Below, in pieces: positions 8,537-16,870 of a stretch of DNA of 64,000 bases. Under the pieces are notes generated by a model. It saw nothing but the letters and a program-made list of their open reading frames with translations. It had not been told where the DNA came from and ran no database searches. Source of the stretch: VAZQ01 sp045811525 (GTDB lineage: Bacteria > Pseudomonadota > Alphaproteobacteria > Rhizobiales > Xanthobacteraceae); NCBI GenBank assembly GCA_045811525.1, contig JBJMTV010000014.1, positions 1 through 64,000 of the forward strand. Reading direction: 5' to 3'. The translations under genes were made by a program, and so were the position numbers. The stretch's first letter is position 1. Each line of letters starts with the position of its first letter.

Positions 8537-8815
8537 GTGCAGGTTCTCGTCCGTGACAACAATGTCGACCAAGCTCTCAAGGCGCTGAAGAAGAAAATGC
8601 AGCGCGAGGGCATCTTCCGCGAAATGAAGCTGCGCGGTCATTACGAGAAGCCGTCCGAAAAGAAGGCGCGCGAGAAGGCGGAGGCGGTCCGCCGCGCCCG
8701 TAAGCTTGCCCGCAAGCGCATGCAGCGCGAAGGTCTACTGCCTATGAAGCCCAAGCCGGTGCTCGGTGCCGGTCCTGGTGGTGCGGCACGCGCGCCGCGC
8801 CGTCCGACCTTCTAA
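8537..8815 (+). CDS. rpsU: 30S ribosomal protein bS21
   Basis: A 92-residue basic protein of the small ribosomal subunit. The N terminus MQVLVRDNNVDQALKALKKK is the typical rhizobial bS21 start, and the middle is rich in Arg and Lys. The start is GTG with AAAGGAA a few bases upstream. The C-terminal tail (KPKPVLGAGPGGA...) is longer than in enterics, as usual in alphaproteobacteria. Some alphaproteobacteria carry more than one rpsU copy, which cannot be judged here. Confidence 0.93.
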   Translation: MQVLVRDNNVDQALKALKKKMQREGIFREMKLRGHYEKPSEKKAREKAEAVRRARKLARKRMQREGLLPMKPKPVLGAGPGGAARAPRRPTF

Positions 8816-8894
8816 GCACGCAGCCCCAGTCGCTCTCCAACATTCGTCGCCCATCCGGCGGACGCGATCTGAACCGCGCCGCTCGAGGCCAAGC

Positions 8895-9680
8895 TCAGTT
8901 GGTCGCCAGAAACTCGCGCGCTGCCGCGAGAGCCCGCGGACCAAGATCATCATGGCTGCCGCCAGCGATCCGCACGAAGCGCTTCGGCGCCTTGATCAGC
9001 GAATAGAGCCGCTCTCCCAGCGCGAATGGCACGACCGTATCGCGGTCGCCATGCACGATCAGCACCGGGGCGGTGACCTGTCCTATCACTGCATCCGACC
9101 GGTACTGATCCTTCATCAGCCATCGCACCGGCAAGAACCAGTAGCGGCTGGCGCCGACGTCGACTGCCGATGTGAACGGCGCTTCCAGGACCATATGTCC
9201 GACCGCATGGCGCGCCGCCAATGCCACGGCGACACCGCTCCCGAGCGACTCCCCCCAGACCACGATTCGCTCGACGGGATAGCGCGCGCTGACAAAGCCG
9301 TAGGCAGCCGCGGCATCGTTCATCAAGCCTGCCTCGCTTGGTGAACCGCTGGAGCCGCCGTAACCGCGATAGCTCAATGCAACAAGGCCCGTGCCATCCG
9401 CCGTAAGCGCGCGAAAGCGGTCCGTGCGCCAGCGGAGCGAAGCGCCGTTCCCCGGGAAATAGAGCACGACCGGCTTACCGTCGCGAGGCGGCACATGCCA
9501 GGCGATCAACCGTTCGCCGTCAGCGGTATCGAGCGAGATCTCCTGCGCCTCCGCCAGGCCGGCGCCCGCGGGCGTGGTGCGAAAGGTTTCCGGAAAGTAC
9601 TGCAGGCTGCGCTGCGTCGCGTAGAGCACCGCCGCAACGCCGCAATAGGCGACGACCGCAAAAACCAGGAGCCATTTCAA
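8895..9680 (-). CDS. Membrane-anchored alpha/beta hydrolase (ABHD13-like)
   Basis: A 261-residue protein with one N-terminal hydrophobic segment (about residues 3-20) followed by an alpha/beta-hydrolase domain. The nucleophile is Ser145 in GESLGS, the acid is Asp212 or Asp214 in GDRD, and the base is His243 in GGSHDD. PGNGA (76-80) fits the oxyanion loop. The start is TTG, 10 bp after the pntB stop, with no clear ribosome-binding site, so translation probably depends on pntB. The substrate is unknown; serine hydrolase or esterase activity is expected. Confidence 0.85.
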   Translation of the reverse strand: MKWLLVFAVVAYCGVAAVLYATQRSLQYFPETFRTTPAGAGLAEAQEISLDTADGERLIAWHVPPRDGKPVVLYFPGNGASLRWRTDRFRALTADGTGLVALSYRGYGGSSGSPSEAGLMNDAAAAYGFVSARYPVERIVVWGESLGSGVAVALAARHAVGHMVLEAPFTSAVDVGASRYWFLPVRWLMKDQYRSDAVIGQVTAPVLIVHGDRDTVVPFALGERLYSLIKAPKRFVRIAGGSHDDLGPRALAAAREFLATN

Positions 9681-9690
9681 GGAGGGGCGC

Positions 9691-11085
9691 CTACAGCGAC
9701 TTGACGATCTGTTCGGTCATCTTCTTGGCATCGCCAAACAACATCATCGTGTTGTCACGATAAAACAGCGTGTTGTCGATTCCAGCATAGCCCGACGAGA
9801 GCGACCGCTTGGAGAACATGACGGTGCCGGACTTCCAAACTTCAAGGACCGGCATGCCGTAAATCGGCGATTGCGGATCCTCCTTGGCAGCTGGATTGGT
9901 CACGTCGTTGGCGCCGATAACGAAGGCCACGTCGGTCTGGGCAAATTCGGAGTTGATGTCCTCGAGCTCGAATACCTCGTCATAAGGAACGTTGGCTTCG
10001 GCGAGCAGCACGTTCATGTGGCCAGGCATGCGGCCGGCGACCGGGTGAATGGCATATTTGACCTCGACGCCTTCTTTCTTCAGGCGGTCGGCCATTTCAC
10101 GCAAGGCGTGCTGTGCCTGTGCCACGGCCATGCCGTAGCCGGGCACGATGATGACCTTGCCCGCGTTCTTGAGCACGAATGCCGCGTCCTCAGCCGAGCC
10201 CTGCTTGACCGGCCGCTGCTCCTTGCCGCCAGCCGGTCCCGCCACTTCGCCGCCAAAGCCGCCGAGAATGACCGAGATGAAGCTGCGGTTCATGCCCTTG
10301 CACATGATGTAGGACAGGATGGCGCCGGAAGAGCCGACGAGCGCGCCGGTGATGATCAGGGCGGAATTCCCGAGGGTGAAGCCAATCCCCGCCGCCGCCC
10401 AACCCGAATACGAGTTGAGCATGGAGATCACCACCGGCATGTCGGCACCACCGATGGGGATGATGATGAGCACGCCGAACGCGAACGCGGCAAAGGTGAG
10501 AAGCCAGAACGCGGCATGGCTTTCCGCGCGCACGAGCCAGATGATCAGCAGCACGATGACTACCGCAAGCGCCACATTCACGACGTGGCGTGCCGGAAGC
10601 AGGATCGGCGCCCCGCTCATGCGGCCCGACAGTTTCAAAAATGCAATCACCGACCCGGTAAAGGTGATAGCGCCGATCGCCAGACCGAGCGACATCTCAA
10701 TCAAACTGGCGTGGGGGATGCTGCCGACCCTGCCGATGTCGAAGGCGGCGGGTGCATAGAGCCCTCCTGCCGCAACGAGCACCGCCGCCATGCCGACCAG
10801 CGAGTGGAATGCAGCGACGAGCTCGGGCATCGCCGTCATCGGCACGCGCCGGGCAATCAGCGCGCCCATGCCGCCGCCGAGAGCGAGGCCGAGCAGCACA
10901 AGGAGCCAAGCCAGCGTGCCTGCCGGGGGATGCGCGCCGAGCGTGGTCAGAATGGCAATGGCCATTCCGATCATGCCGAACAGATTTCCTTGCCGGCTCG
11001 TTTCCGGACTGGACAGTCCGCGCAGCGCCAGAATGAAGAGAACGCCGGCGACCAGATAAAGGAGCGCTACGAGATTGGCGTTCAT
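9691..11085 (-). CDS. pntB: NAD(P) transhydrogenase beta subunit (PntB)
   Basis: A 464-residue inner-membrane protein with many hydrophobic segments in the first ~260 residues, then the NADP(H)-binding domain III. Domain III carries the glycine-rich VPGYGMAVAQAQ motif and a late GANDVTNPAA motif. With PntAa and PntAb it uses the proton gradient to reduce NADP+ with NADH, supplying NADPH. It is the third pnt gene of a minus-strand operon. The length fits the family. Confidence 0.95.
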   Translation of the reverse strand: MNANLVALLYLVAGVLFILALRGLSSPETSRQGNLFGMIGMAIAILTTLGAHPPAGTLAWLLVLLGLALGGGMGALIARRVPMTAMPELVAAFHSLVGMAAVLVAAGGLYAPAAFDIGRVGSIPHASLIEMSLGLAIGAITFTGSVIAFLKLSGRMSGAPILLPARHVVNVALAVVIVLLIIWLVRAESHAAFWLLTFAAFAFGVLIIIPIGGADMPVVISMLNSYSGWAAAGIGFTLGNSALIITGALVGSSGAILSYIMCKGMNRSFISVILGGFGGEVAGPAGGKEQRPVKQGSAEDAAFVLKNAGKVIIVPGYGMAVAQAQHALREMADRLKKEGVEVKYAIHPVAGRMPGHMNVLLAEANVPYDEVFELEDINSEFAQTDVAFVIGANDVTNPAAKEDPQSPIYGMPVLEVWKSGTVMFSKRSLSSGYAGIDNTLFYRDNTMMLFGDAKKMTEQIVKSL

Positions 11086-11203
11086 CGGCCGGCTCCCTGC
11101 GCGTTGCAGTGCGCCGATCCGGATTGGCCGTCCGCGTTGCTCCTGGCCTCGCCTGCGAGTGGCATGAGAATGGCTCGTCCTACCCTGCGCATTCTCACGC
11201 TCG

Positions 11204-11626
11204 TCACGGCTTTTTCTTCTGGTACATGCCGAGCATGCGCTGCGTCACGAGGAAGCCGCCGAATATATTGACCGAGGCAAAAACCAAGGCAACGAAGCCC
11301 AACGCGCGCGCCCAGATCGGGCCGGCATCATTGGTGACCAGCGGCACCCCGACCGCCAGCAGTGCTCCGACGACAATCACAGAGGAGATGGCGTTGGTCA
11401 CTGACATGAGCGGCGTATGCAAAGCCGGAGTCACCGACCAGACGACGTAGTAGCCGACGAACACCGCCAGCGCGAAAATGGTCAACCGGAACACGAATGG
11501 GTCCACCGCGCCGCCACTCGCGGCATGGGCGCCCGCACCGCTTGCTGCCGCGATGATGTCGAGCTGCGCCGGGAGGACCTCATTGGCGGTGTGCGAGAAA
11601 GGCGCAGGCGAGATGATCGTCAGCAT
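11204..11626 (-). CDS. pntAb: NAD(P) transhydrogenase alpha subunit 2 (membrane part)
   Basis: A 140-residue protein with three or four hydrophobic helices, matching the membrane domain that forms the C terminus of the fused enterobacterial PntA. In many alphaproteobacteria this part is a separate gene, as here. The segment TPALHTPLMSVTNAISS is characteristic. It lies between pntAa and pntB in the same operon and forms the proton channel together with PntB. Confidence 0.93.
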   Translation of the reverse strand: MLTIISPAPFSHTANEVLPAQLDIIAAASGAGAHAASGGAVDPFVFRLTIFALAVFVGYYVVWSVTPALHTPLMSVTNAISSVIVVGALLAVGVPLVTNDAGPIWARALGFVALVFASVNIFGGFLVTQRMLGMYQKKKP

Positions 11627-11720
11627 GTTCGTCTCCTGAGCGCGGCGCGCATTCTGGACACAGGTGTTCGCAAACTACGGTGCCGCACAATGATGCGAGC
11701 TTCGGAACCGGGACACTAAA

Positions 11721-12854
11721 CTAGGCGGCACTCCGCGCTGCGAAGCTTGGGTGGACAACGGCACCCCCGTGCGTCAGGGCAGTCCCCTTCACGATCTCAT
11801 CGTCCCACTTCACGGCGAGTGTTTTGGCTTGCTTGTCGATGAGGATTTCGAGAAACGCGAACAGGTTCTTGGCATAGAGGCTCGAGGCGGAGGCGGCGAT
11901 GCGCCCGGCCATGTTGCCATAGCCCACGAGCTTGACCCCGTTCGCCTCGGAAACTGAGCCAGCCTTGATTCCTTCCACATTGCCGCCGCGCTCGACCGCC
12001 AGATCGACTATGACCGAACCGGGCCGCATCGATGCGACCATTTCCTTCGATATCAGCCGCGGGGCAGGACGGCCCGGGATCAATGCCGTGGTCACGACGA
12101 TGTCCTGCTTTTTCAGGTGCTCGGCAACCAGGGCGGCCTGCTTGGCCTGATACTCCTTGGACATCTCCTTCGCGTACCCTGCTGCCGTCTCCGCCTGTTT
12201 GAATTCCTCGTCCTCGACGGCGACGAACTTGGCTCCCAAGCTCTCGACCTGCTCCTTGGCGGCGGGCCGCACGTCCGTGGCGGTAACAATGGCGCCCAGT
12301 CGCCGCGCCGTTGCAATCGCCTGCAGACCCGCGACGCCGGCCCCCATGATGAACACCTTTGCTGCCGGCACGGTGCCGGCAGCTGTCATCATCATCGGCA
12401 ACGCGCGCCCATATTCCGCGGCGCCGTCGATCACCGCACGATAGCCGGCAAGATTTGCCTGACTCGAAAGTACGTCCATGACCTGGGCGCGCGTGATGCG
12501 CGGCATCAACTCCATGGCAAAGGCGGTGATGCCTGCGTCGGCCATCGCCTTGAGTGCCGCCTCATGCCCGTACGGGTCCATGATGGCGATGACGATGGCG
12601 CCGCGCTTGTAGCGCGCGAGCTCAGCTTGCGTCGGCCGGCGCACCTTCAGCACCACATCGCCGTCGCTGGGCGCGCCCTCGGCGACAAGCGCACCGGCGG
12701 CGAGGAATTCGCTGTCGGGAATACCACAATTGCCGCCGGCGCCGGGCTCAACCGTGACAGTGGCGCCCAGCGCTGTCATCTTTTTCACGGTGTCCGGCGT
12801 TGCGGCGACGCGCTTCTCCTCCGGATCGCTTTCGCGCGCGACGGCAATGCGCAT
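11721..12854 (-). CDS. pntAa: NAD(P) transhydrogenase alpha subunit 1 (NAD-binding)
   Basis: A 377-residue cytosolic subunit resembling alanine dehydrogenase. The N-terminal MRIAVARESDPEEKRVA motif and the Rossmann stretch FIMGAGVAGLQAIATARRLGA bind NAD(H), and RPAPRLIS is a further family signature. AGGAGG precedes the ATG. The protein ends before any membrane segment; that portion is encoded by pntAb downstream. The gene is 31 bp downstream of the cytochrome oxidase subunit IV gene. Confidence 0.95.
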   Translation of the reverse strand: MRIAVARESDPEEKRVAATPDTVKKMTALGATVTVEPGAGGNCGIPDSEFLAAGALVAEGAPSDGDVVLKVRRPTQAELARYKRGAIVIAIMDPYGHEAALKAMADAGITAFAMELMPRITRAQVMDVLSSQANLAGYRAVIDGAAEYGRALPMMMTAAGTVPAAKVFIMGAGVAGLQAIATARRLGAIVTATDVRPAAKEQVESLGAKFVAVEDEEFKQAETAAGYAKEMSKEYQAKQAALVAEHLKKQDIVVTTALIPGRPAPRLISKEMVASMRPGSVIVDLAVERGGNVEGIKAGSVSEANGVKLVGYGNMAGRIAASASSLYAKNLFAFLEILIDKQAKTLAVKWDDEIVKGTALTHGGAVVHPSFAARSAA

Positions 12855-12885
12855 GCTTCCTCCTCGATGATTCAGAGTACGCCGC

Positions 12886-13191
12886 TCAGTGCGAGCTGCC
12901 GCCCCCCGCCGTCAGCCCAAGCGCGAGCAACGCGAGCACGACCATCACTGCACTCGGGGCGCGAGAGCCGCGGGCAAAGCCCTGAATGGCGACAAGCGTA
13001 GCAAGAACCATGACGACAAAAGCGACGAGCCAATGGTGGTTCACCGCGCCGATTGCGAGGCCGATAACGACATTCACCACGTGAAGGGCGCCGACGAAGG
13101 CGAGATGCACGAAGCGCTCGTACGTTTCCTCATGCGCGGCCAGGTCGTTGCCCTCTGCGACCGCGTACTCGACCTGTCCGTGCTCAGCCAT
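12886..13191 (-). CDS. aa3-type cytochrome c oxidase subunit IV
   Basis: A 101-residue small membrane protein of the bacterial COX4_pro_2 type. It has a short acidic N terminus (EYAVAEGNDLAAHEETYERF) and then two or three hydrophobic segments. This accessory subunit sits beside the core oxidase in the inner membrane. It is the first gene of the minus-strand pnt operon, a linkage common in rhizobia. GGAGG precedes the ATG. The C-terminal half is extended by one extra hydrophobic stretch compared with the shortest family members. Confidence 0.85.
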   Translation of the reverse strand: MAEHGQVEYAVAEGNDLAAHEETYERFVHLAFVGALHVVNVVIGLAIGAVNHHWLVAFVVMVLATLVAIQGFARGSRAPSAVMVVLALLALGLTAGGGSSH

Positions 13192-13286
13192 GCTAGCCTC
13201 CAGTTACGGCAGGCGGGGATTAGCGCAATTGGTCGGGCGGGGCAACGGCGGGGGCCCCTGGGCGAGCCCAGACAAACAGTGACGGG

Positions 13287-14651
13287 TCAGTTGTTGGTCT
13301 TGTCCAGGCCAACCCGGGCAAGCGCGGCGCGCTGACGCTCGCTTACTTGTGCAACCGAGAAATCACCCGTGGCCTCATTGAACAGCTCGTAGAAGTTGAG
13401 CTCTGCGCCGAGATGCAGGAACACGGCGCCGAGGCCGATGGCGGCACGATCCATGAACACGAATTCCCGCGGCACCGTCACCGGGCCCTTCTCCTTGAGC
13501 GCCTGATGCACGCGGAATGCTTCGCGCCGGCCGTATTCCGCCGGCTTTATTCCATCCGCCAGGCTGCGCACGCGATCTTCCAGCAGCGGGCCATAGATAA
13601 AGCGCGCCCAGATATTGAGAATATCAATCAGCTCGCGGCTGAGATGCTTGAAGCCCCAGGTCTCATAGGCGTGCACCATGAGATCGTGATCACCGCGCCG
13701 CAATCCGTTGTAGAGATCAACGACGCCGCCGACGAATGTGCCGGGAAAGATGCGGATACAGCCGTAATCAAGCAGGTTGATACCCGCAGGCCGGCCGTTC
13801 TCCTCGAACACAGTGTAATTGCCGAGATGCGGGTCGCCGTGGATGACACCGAAGCGGCTGAACGACCACCACCATGCCATGAACATGGCGCGGCCGATGC
13901 GGTTGCGGCTGGCGAGATCGTCATTCTTGTGCTCGAGCAGGCGCCGCCCGGTCAACCAGTCGAGGGTGAGCAGACGACCAGTCGAGACCTCCGGCCAGAC
14001 CCGCGGGACGTGGACCTCAGGGAGACCCTCGAGCATATGCCGGTAGAGCTCGACGTGCTTGGCCTCGCGCCGGTAATCGAGCTCCTCGCGGATACGCGCG
14101 CCGATCTCCTTGGCCATTTCGGTCGTGTCGATGACCGGGTCCATGCGCCGGTGGATGGCGAAGATGATCTGCAGCTGACCCAGATCGGCTTCCACGGCCG
14201 ACTGCATGTCGGGGTATTGGAGCTTGCAGGCAAGCTCCACGCCGGAGTGGCTTTGGGCGCGGTGGACCTGGCCAAGCGAAGCCGCCGCCGCTGGATGATG
14301 CTCGAAAGCCGCGAACTTCTTTTGCCAGTCCGCGCCTAGCTCGGCGGCCATGCGCCGTTTGACGAATGCCCAACCCATGGGCGGAGCCTCGTTCTGCAGC
14401 TTCATCAGCTCGGCTGCGTATTCCGGCGGCAGAGCATCGGGAATGGTGGCAATGAGCTGCGCCACCTTCATGATGGGGCCCTTGAGCCCACCCAGTGCGG
14501 CCGCGAGCTCACTCGCGTTCTGCCCGCGGTCGAGCCCAAGCCCGAGCAGCCGGGCGCCGGCAAAGCGCGCGGCCACACCGCTCATATTGGCGCCAACGCG
14601 CGCATAGCGCGCTGCGCGAGCGGAAAAGCGGTTGGCTTCACGATCGGTCAT
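13287..14651 (-). CDS. ABC1/UbiB-family atypical kinase
   Basis: A 454-residue protein of the ABC1 (AarF/UbiB/COQ8) family. The KxGQ motif is present as KVAQ (Lys62-Gln65). The alanine-rich nucleotide loop is at about 121-132 (AAAASLGQVHRA), the catalytic loop reads HGDPHLGN and the metal-binding loop LLDYG. No C-terminal membrane helices are obvious, unlike ubiquinone-linked UbiB. COQ8-type proteins act as ATPases supporting quinone synthesis; this subfamily's target is unknown. It lies 49 bp downstream of the oligoendopeptidase gene, probably co-transcribed. Confidence 0.88.
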   Translation of the reverse strand: MTDREANRFSARAARYARVGANMSGVAARFAGARLLGLGLDRGQNASELAAALGGLKGPIMKVAQLIATIPDALPPEYAAELMKLQNEAPPMGWAFVKRRMAAELGADWQKKFAAFEHHPAAAASLGQVHRAQSHSGVELACKLQYPDMQSAVEADLGQLQIIFAIHRRMDPVIDTTEMAKEIGARIREELDYRREAKHVELYRHMLEGLPEVHVPRVWPEVSTGRLLTLDWLTGRRLLEHKNDDLASRNRIGRAMFMAWWWSFSRFGVIHGDPHLGNYTVFEENGRPAGINLLDYGCIRIFPGTFVGGVVDLYNGLRRGDHDLMVHAYETWGFKHLSRELIDILNIWARFIYGPLLEDRVRSLADGIKPAEYGRREAFRVHQALKEKGPVTVPREFVFMDRAAIGLGAVFLHLGAELNFYELFNEATGDFSVAQVSERQRAALARVGLDKTNN

Positions 14652-14700
14652 CGTCGAGCTCAGAAAATGCCAGGACGGCTGCAGCAGTTCACGCGCACGA

Positions 14701-16533
14701 TCAGCTGAGGCCCTCCAGCTCGTCGATCATGCGTTCGATCACGGCCAAGCCCCGCTGCCAAAAAGCCGGGTCGCGAGCGTCGAGACCGAATGGTTTGAGC
14801 AGCTCGGAATGATGCTTGGTGCCGCCAGCAGCCAGCATCTGCAGGTAGCGCTCGGCAAAACCCTCCGCCGCCTGCTCGTAGACGGCGTAGAGCGAGTTCA
14901 CCAGGCAATCGCCGAAAGCATAGGCATAGACATAGAACGGCGAATGCACGAAGTGCGGAATGTAGGCCCAGAACACCTCGTAGCCGGGCCGCAAATCGAT
15001 AGCGGGCCCGAGGCTCTCGCTCTGCACCTCGAGCCATAGCGCGTTGAGCCGATCGGACGTGAGCTCGCCCTGGCGGCGCTCGGTGTGAGCCTTCCGTTCG
15101 AAAATGTAGAACGCGATCTGGCGTACCACAGTGTTGATCATGTCCTCGACTTTGCCGGCAAGCATCGCCTTGCGTTCTTTCTTGTCGGCATCGGCAAGGA
15201 GCTTCCGGAACGTGAGCATTTCTCCGAACACGCTCGCGGTTTCGGCGAGTGTGAGGGGAGTCGGCGCCATCAGTGCACCATTGGGGGCGGCCAACACCTG
15301 GTGCACGCCATGGCCAAGCTCGTGCGCGAGCGTCATCACATCCCTGGTCTTGCCTTGATAGTTGAGGAGCACATACGGATGTGCCGATGGAACCGTAGGA
15401 TGCGCGAAGGCACCGGGCGATTTTCCCGGCCGGACCGGCGCGTCGATCCACCTCTCGTCGAAAAACCGTTCCGCGATTGCCGCCATCTCCGAGGAGAACG
15501 CGCCATAAGCGGTGAGCACAGTCGCGCGCGCCTCCTGCCAGCCGATATTGCGCGCGGGCACTTTCGGCAGGGGGGCGTTGCGGTCCCAATGCGGCAGGCG
15601 CTTCTTGCCGAACCAATGCGCCTTCAGCGCATAGTAGCGATGCGACAAGCGCGGATAGGCCGAGCGCACCGCCTCGACAAGGGCGGCAACCACCTCGGGC
15701 TCGACACGGTTGGCCAAATGGCGGCTGTCTGCGACGTCGCTGAACCCATGCCAGCGGTCGTAGATCTCCTTGTCCTTGGCAAGCGTATTGGTGATCTGAG
15801 TGAAGAGCCGCAGGTGCTCTCTGAAGGTCTTCGCCAAAGCGTTTGCCGCTGCCTTGCGCGAAGCTTCACTTGGCTCCTGCAGCAGTTTGAGCGTGGGCTC
15901 GAGCGCAAGCGATTTGGTACCCACCTTGAATCGCAGGCTCGACATGGTCTCGTCGAACAGCCGGTTCCACGCCGAATACGTGGTCACCGACTTCTCGTGG
16001 AACAGCTGCTCGAGGCGATCTTCGAGCTGATGCGGCTTCTCCTTGCGAATATCCTCCAGCCATGGCCGGTAATGGCCGAGCGCGCGATCCGCCATCGCGC
16101 TCTCCAGCTTCGCGTCATCGAGCCGGTTGAGCTCCAGCACAAAGAAAAGCAAATGCGTGTAGGCGGCGGTGATGCGCTCCTGCATATCGCCGAAGAATTT
16201 GGCGCGCGCCGGGTCGAGCGTATTCTCGGCATGCACAAGGCCGGCAAAGGAGCCGAGGCGCCCGAGCAAGTCCTCGAGCCTCTCGTAGGACTGCACGGCT
16301 TGCGCGAGCGCGGCCCCACCATCCCGATCATCAAGCATTTGCGCGAGCTTGCCTTTATAGGCGTGCTCGAAGGCGATGCTCTGTGCCTCCGCACGGCCGA
16401 GATCCCTTGCCACCTCCGGGTCGTCGATGCCGGCATAGAGATCGGCGAGATTCCACTGCGGCAGCGCCGGCGCACCGCGAATGGCGGCGGACTTGGCTGC
16501 TCTTGGCGAACGCGGGCGTTTTTTGGCTGGCAT
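14701..16533 (-). CDS. M3B-family oligoendopeptidase (PepF-type)
   Basis: A 610-residue cytosolic zinc metallopeptidase that cleaves short peptides. The zinc motif HELGH is at His404-His408, with the downstream Glu of the family expected about 25 residues later (TLAETASVFGE). The frame is open ~100 codons further upstream, but the start MPAKKRPRSPR is chosen because GGAGCCCC precedes it and the upstream part has no family similarity. The length matches M3B peptidases. Likely roles are recycling of peptides or leader fragments. Confidence 0.92.
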   Translation of the reverse strand: MPAKKRPRSPRAAKSAAIRGAPALPQWNLADLYAGIDDPEVARDLGRAEAQSIAFEHAYKGKLAQMLDDRDGGAALAQAVQSYERLEDLLGRLGSFAGLVHAENTLDPARAKFFGDMQERITAAYTHLLFFVLELNRLDDAKLESAMADRALGHYRPWLEDIRKEKPHQLEDRLEQLFHEKSVTTYSAWNRLFDETMSSLRFKVGTKSLALEPTLKLLQEPSEASRKAAANALAKTFREHLRLFTQITNTLAKDKEIYDRWHGFSDVADSRHLANRVEPEVVAALVEAVRSAYPRLSHRYYALKAHWFGKKRLPHWDRNAPLPKVPARNIGWQEARATVLTAYGAFSSEMAAIAERFFDERWIDAPVRPGKSPGAFAHPTVPSAHPYVLLNYQGKTRDVMTLAHELGHGVHQVLAAPNGALMAPTPLTLAETASVFGEMLTFRKLLADADKKERKAMLAGKVEDMINTVVRQIAFYIFERKAHTERRQGELTSDRLNALWLEVQSESLGPAIDLRPGYEVFWAYIPHFVHSPFYVYAYAFGDCLVNSLYAVYEQAAEGFAERYLQMLAAGGTKHHSELLKPFGLDARDPAFWQRGLAVIERMIDELEGLS

Positions 16534-16870
16534 GGGGCTCCGAGGTGGGTGAATTGAGCCGGCGATTGCGCGAGCGGGTGCTGTAGCACGAGGGGCACTG
16601 CGCGGATGCACGACGATTTGCCCCATTGCCATATGGGAGGCAGGGACGCGGGGGTCAATCGGCTTGCACATGGCGCATGGGTCGGCGCGCGTGCCGTCCG
16701 GTTGAACAGCGGGGGCGCCCTCGCGCCGCCGGCTTCCTCCCGGGCGAGCACGCGGGACATCCGACCCCAGTGCGTTGGCAGCGCGCCTCCTTAACACCGC
16801 CTTAGGCGTGTTCGGCGAGAGTGTCACTTCGGCACACCAGGGGTGGCCTGCACAGCGTCACAGGAGTGAC
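16534..16870. other. Divergent intergenic region, no gene recognised
   Basis: 337 bp separate the minus-strand peptidase from the plus-strand response regulator and must hold both promoters. I see no gene here. A short bulged stem (ACACCGCC-TTA-GGCGTGT, starting near 16795) is the only clear symmetry. The ribosome-binding site AGGAG at 16861-16866 serves the regulator. No sigma-54 -24/-12 promoter is evident. Confidence 0.5.

Noticed and set aside
9871..11271. 466-codon open frame on the plus strand opposite pntB
   Set aside because: It is the antisense shadow of pntB. It is rich in Arg, His and Glu, has no domain or hydrophobic pattern, and pntB is certain.
15085..16557. 490-codon open frame on the plus strand opposite the oligoendopeptidase
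   Set aside because: Antisense shadow of a well-supported M3B peptidase gene. GC-rich codon bias leaves long open frames on the other strand.
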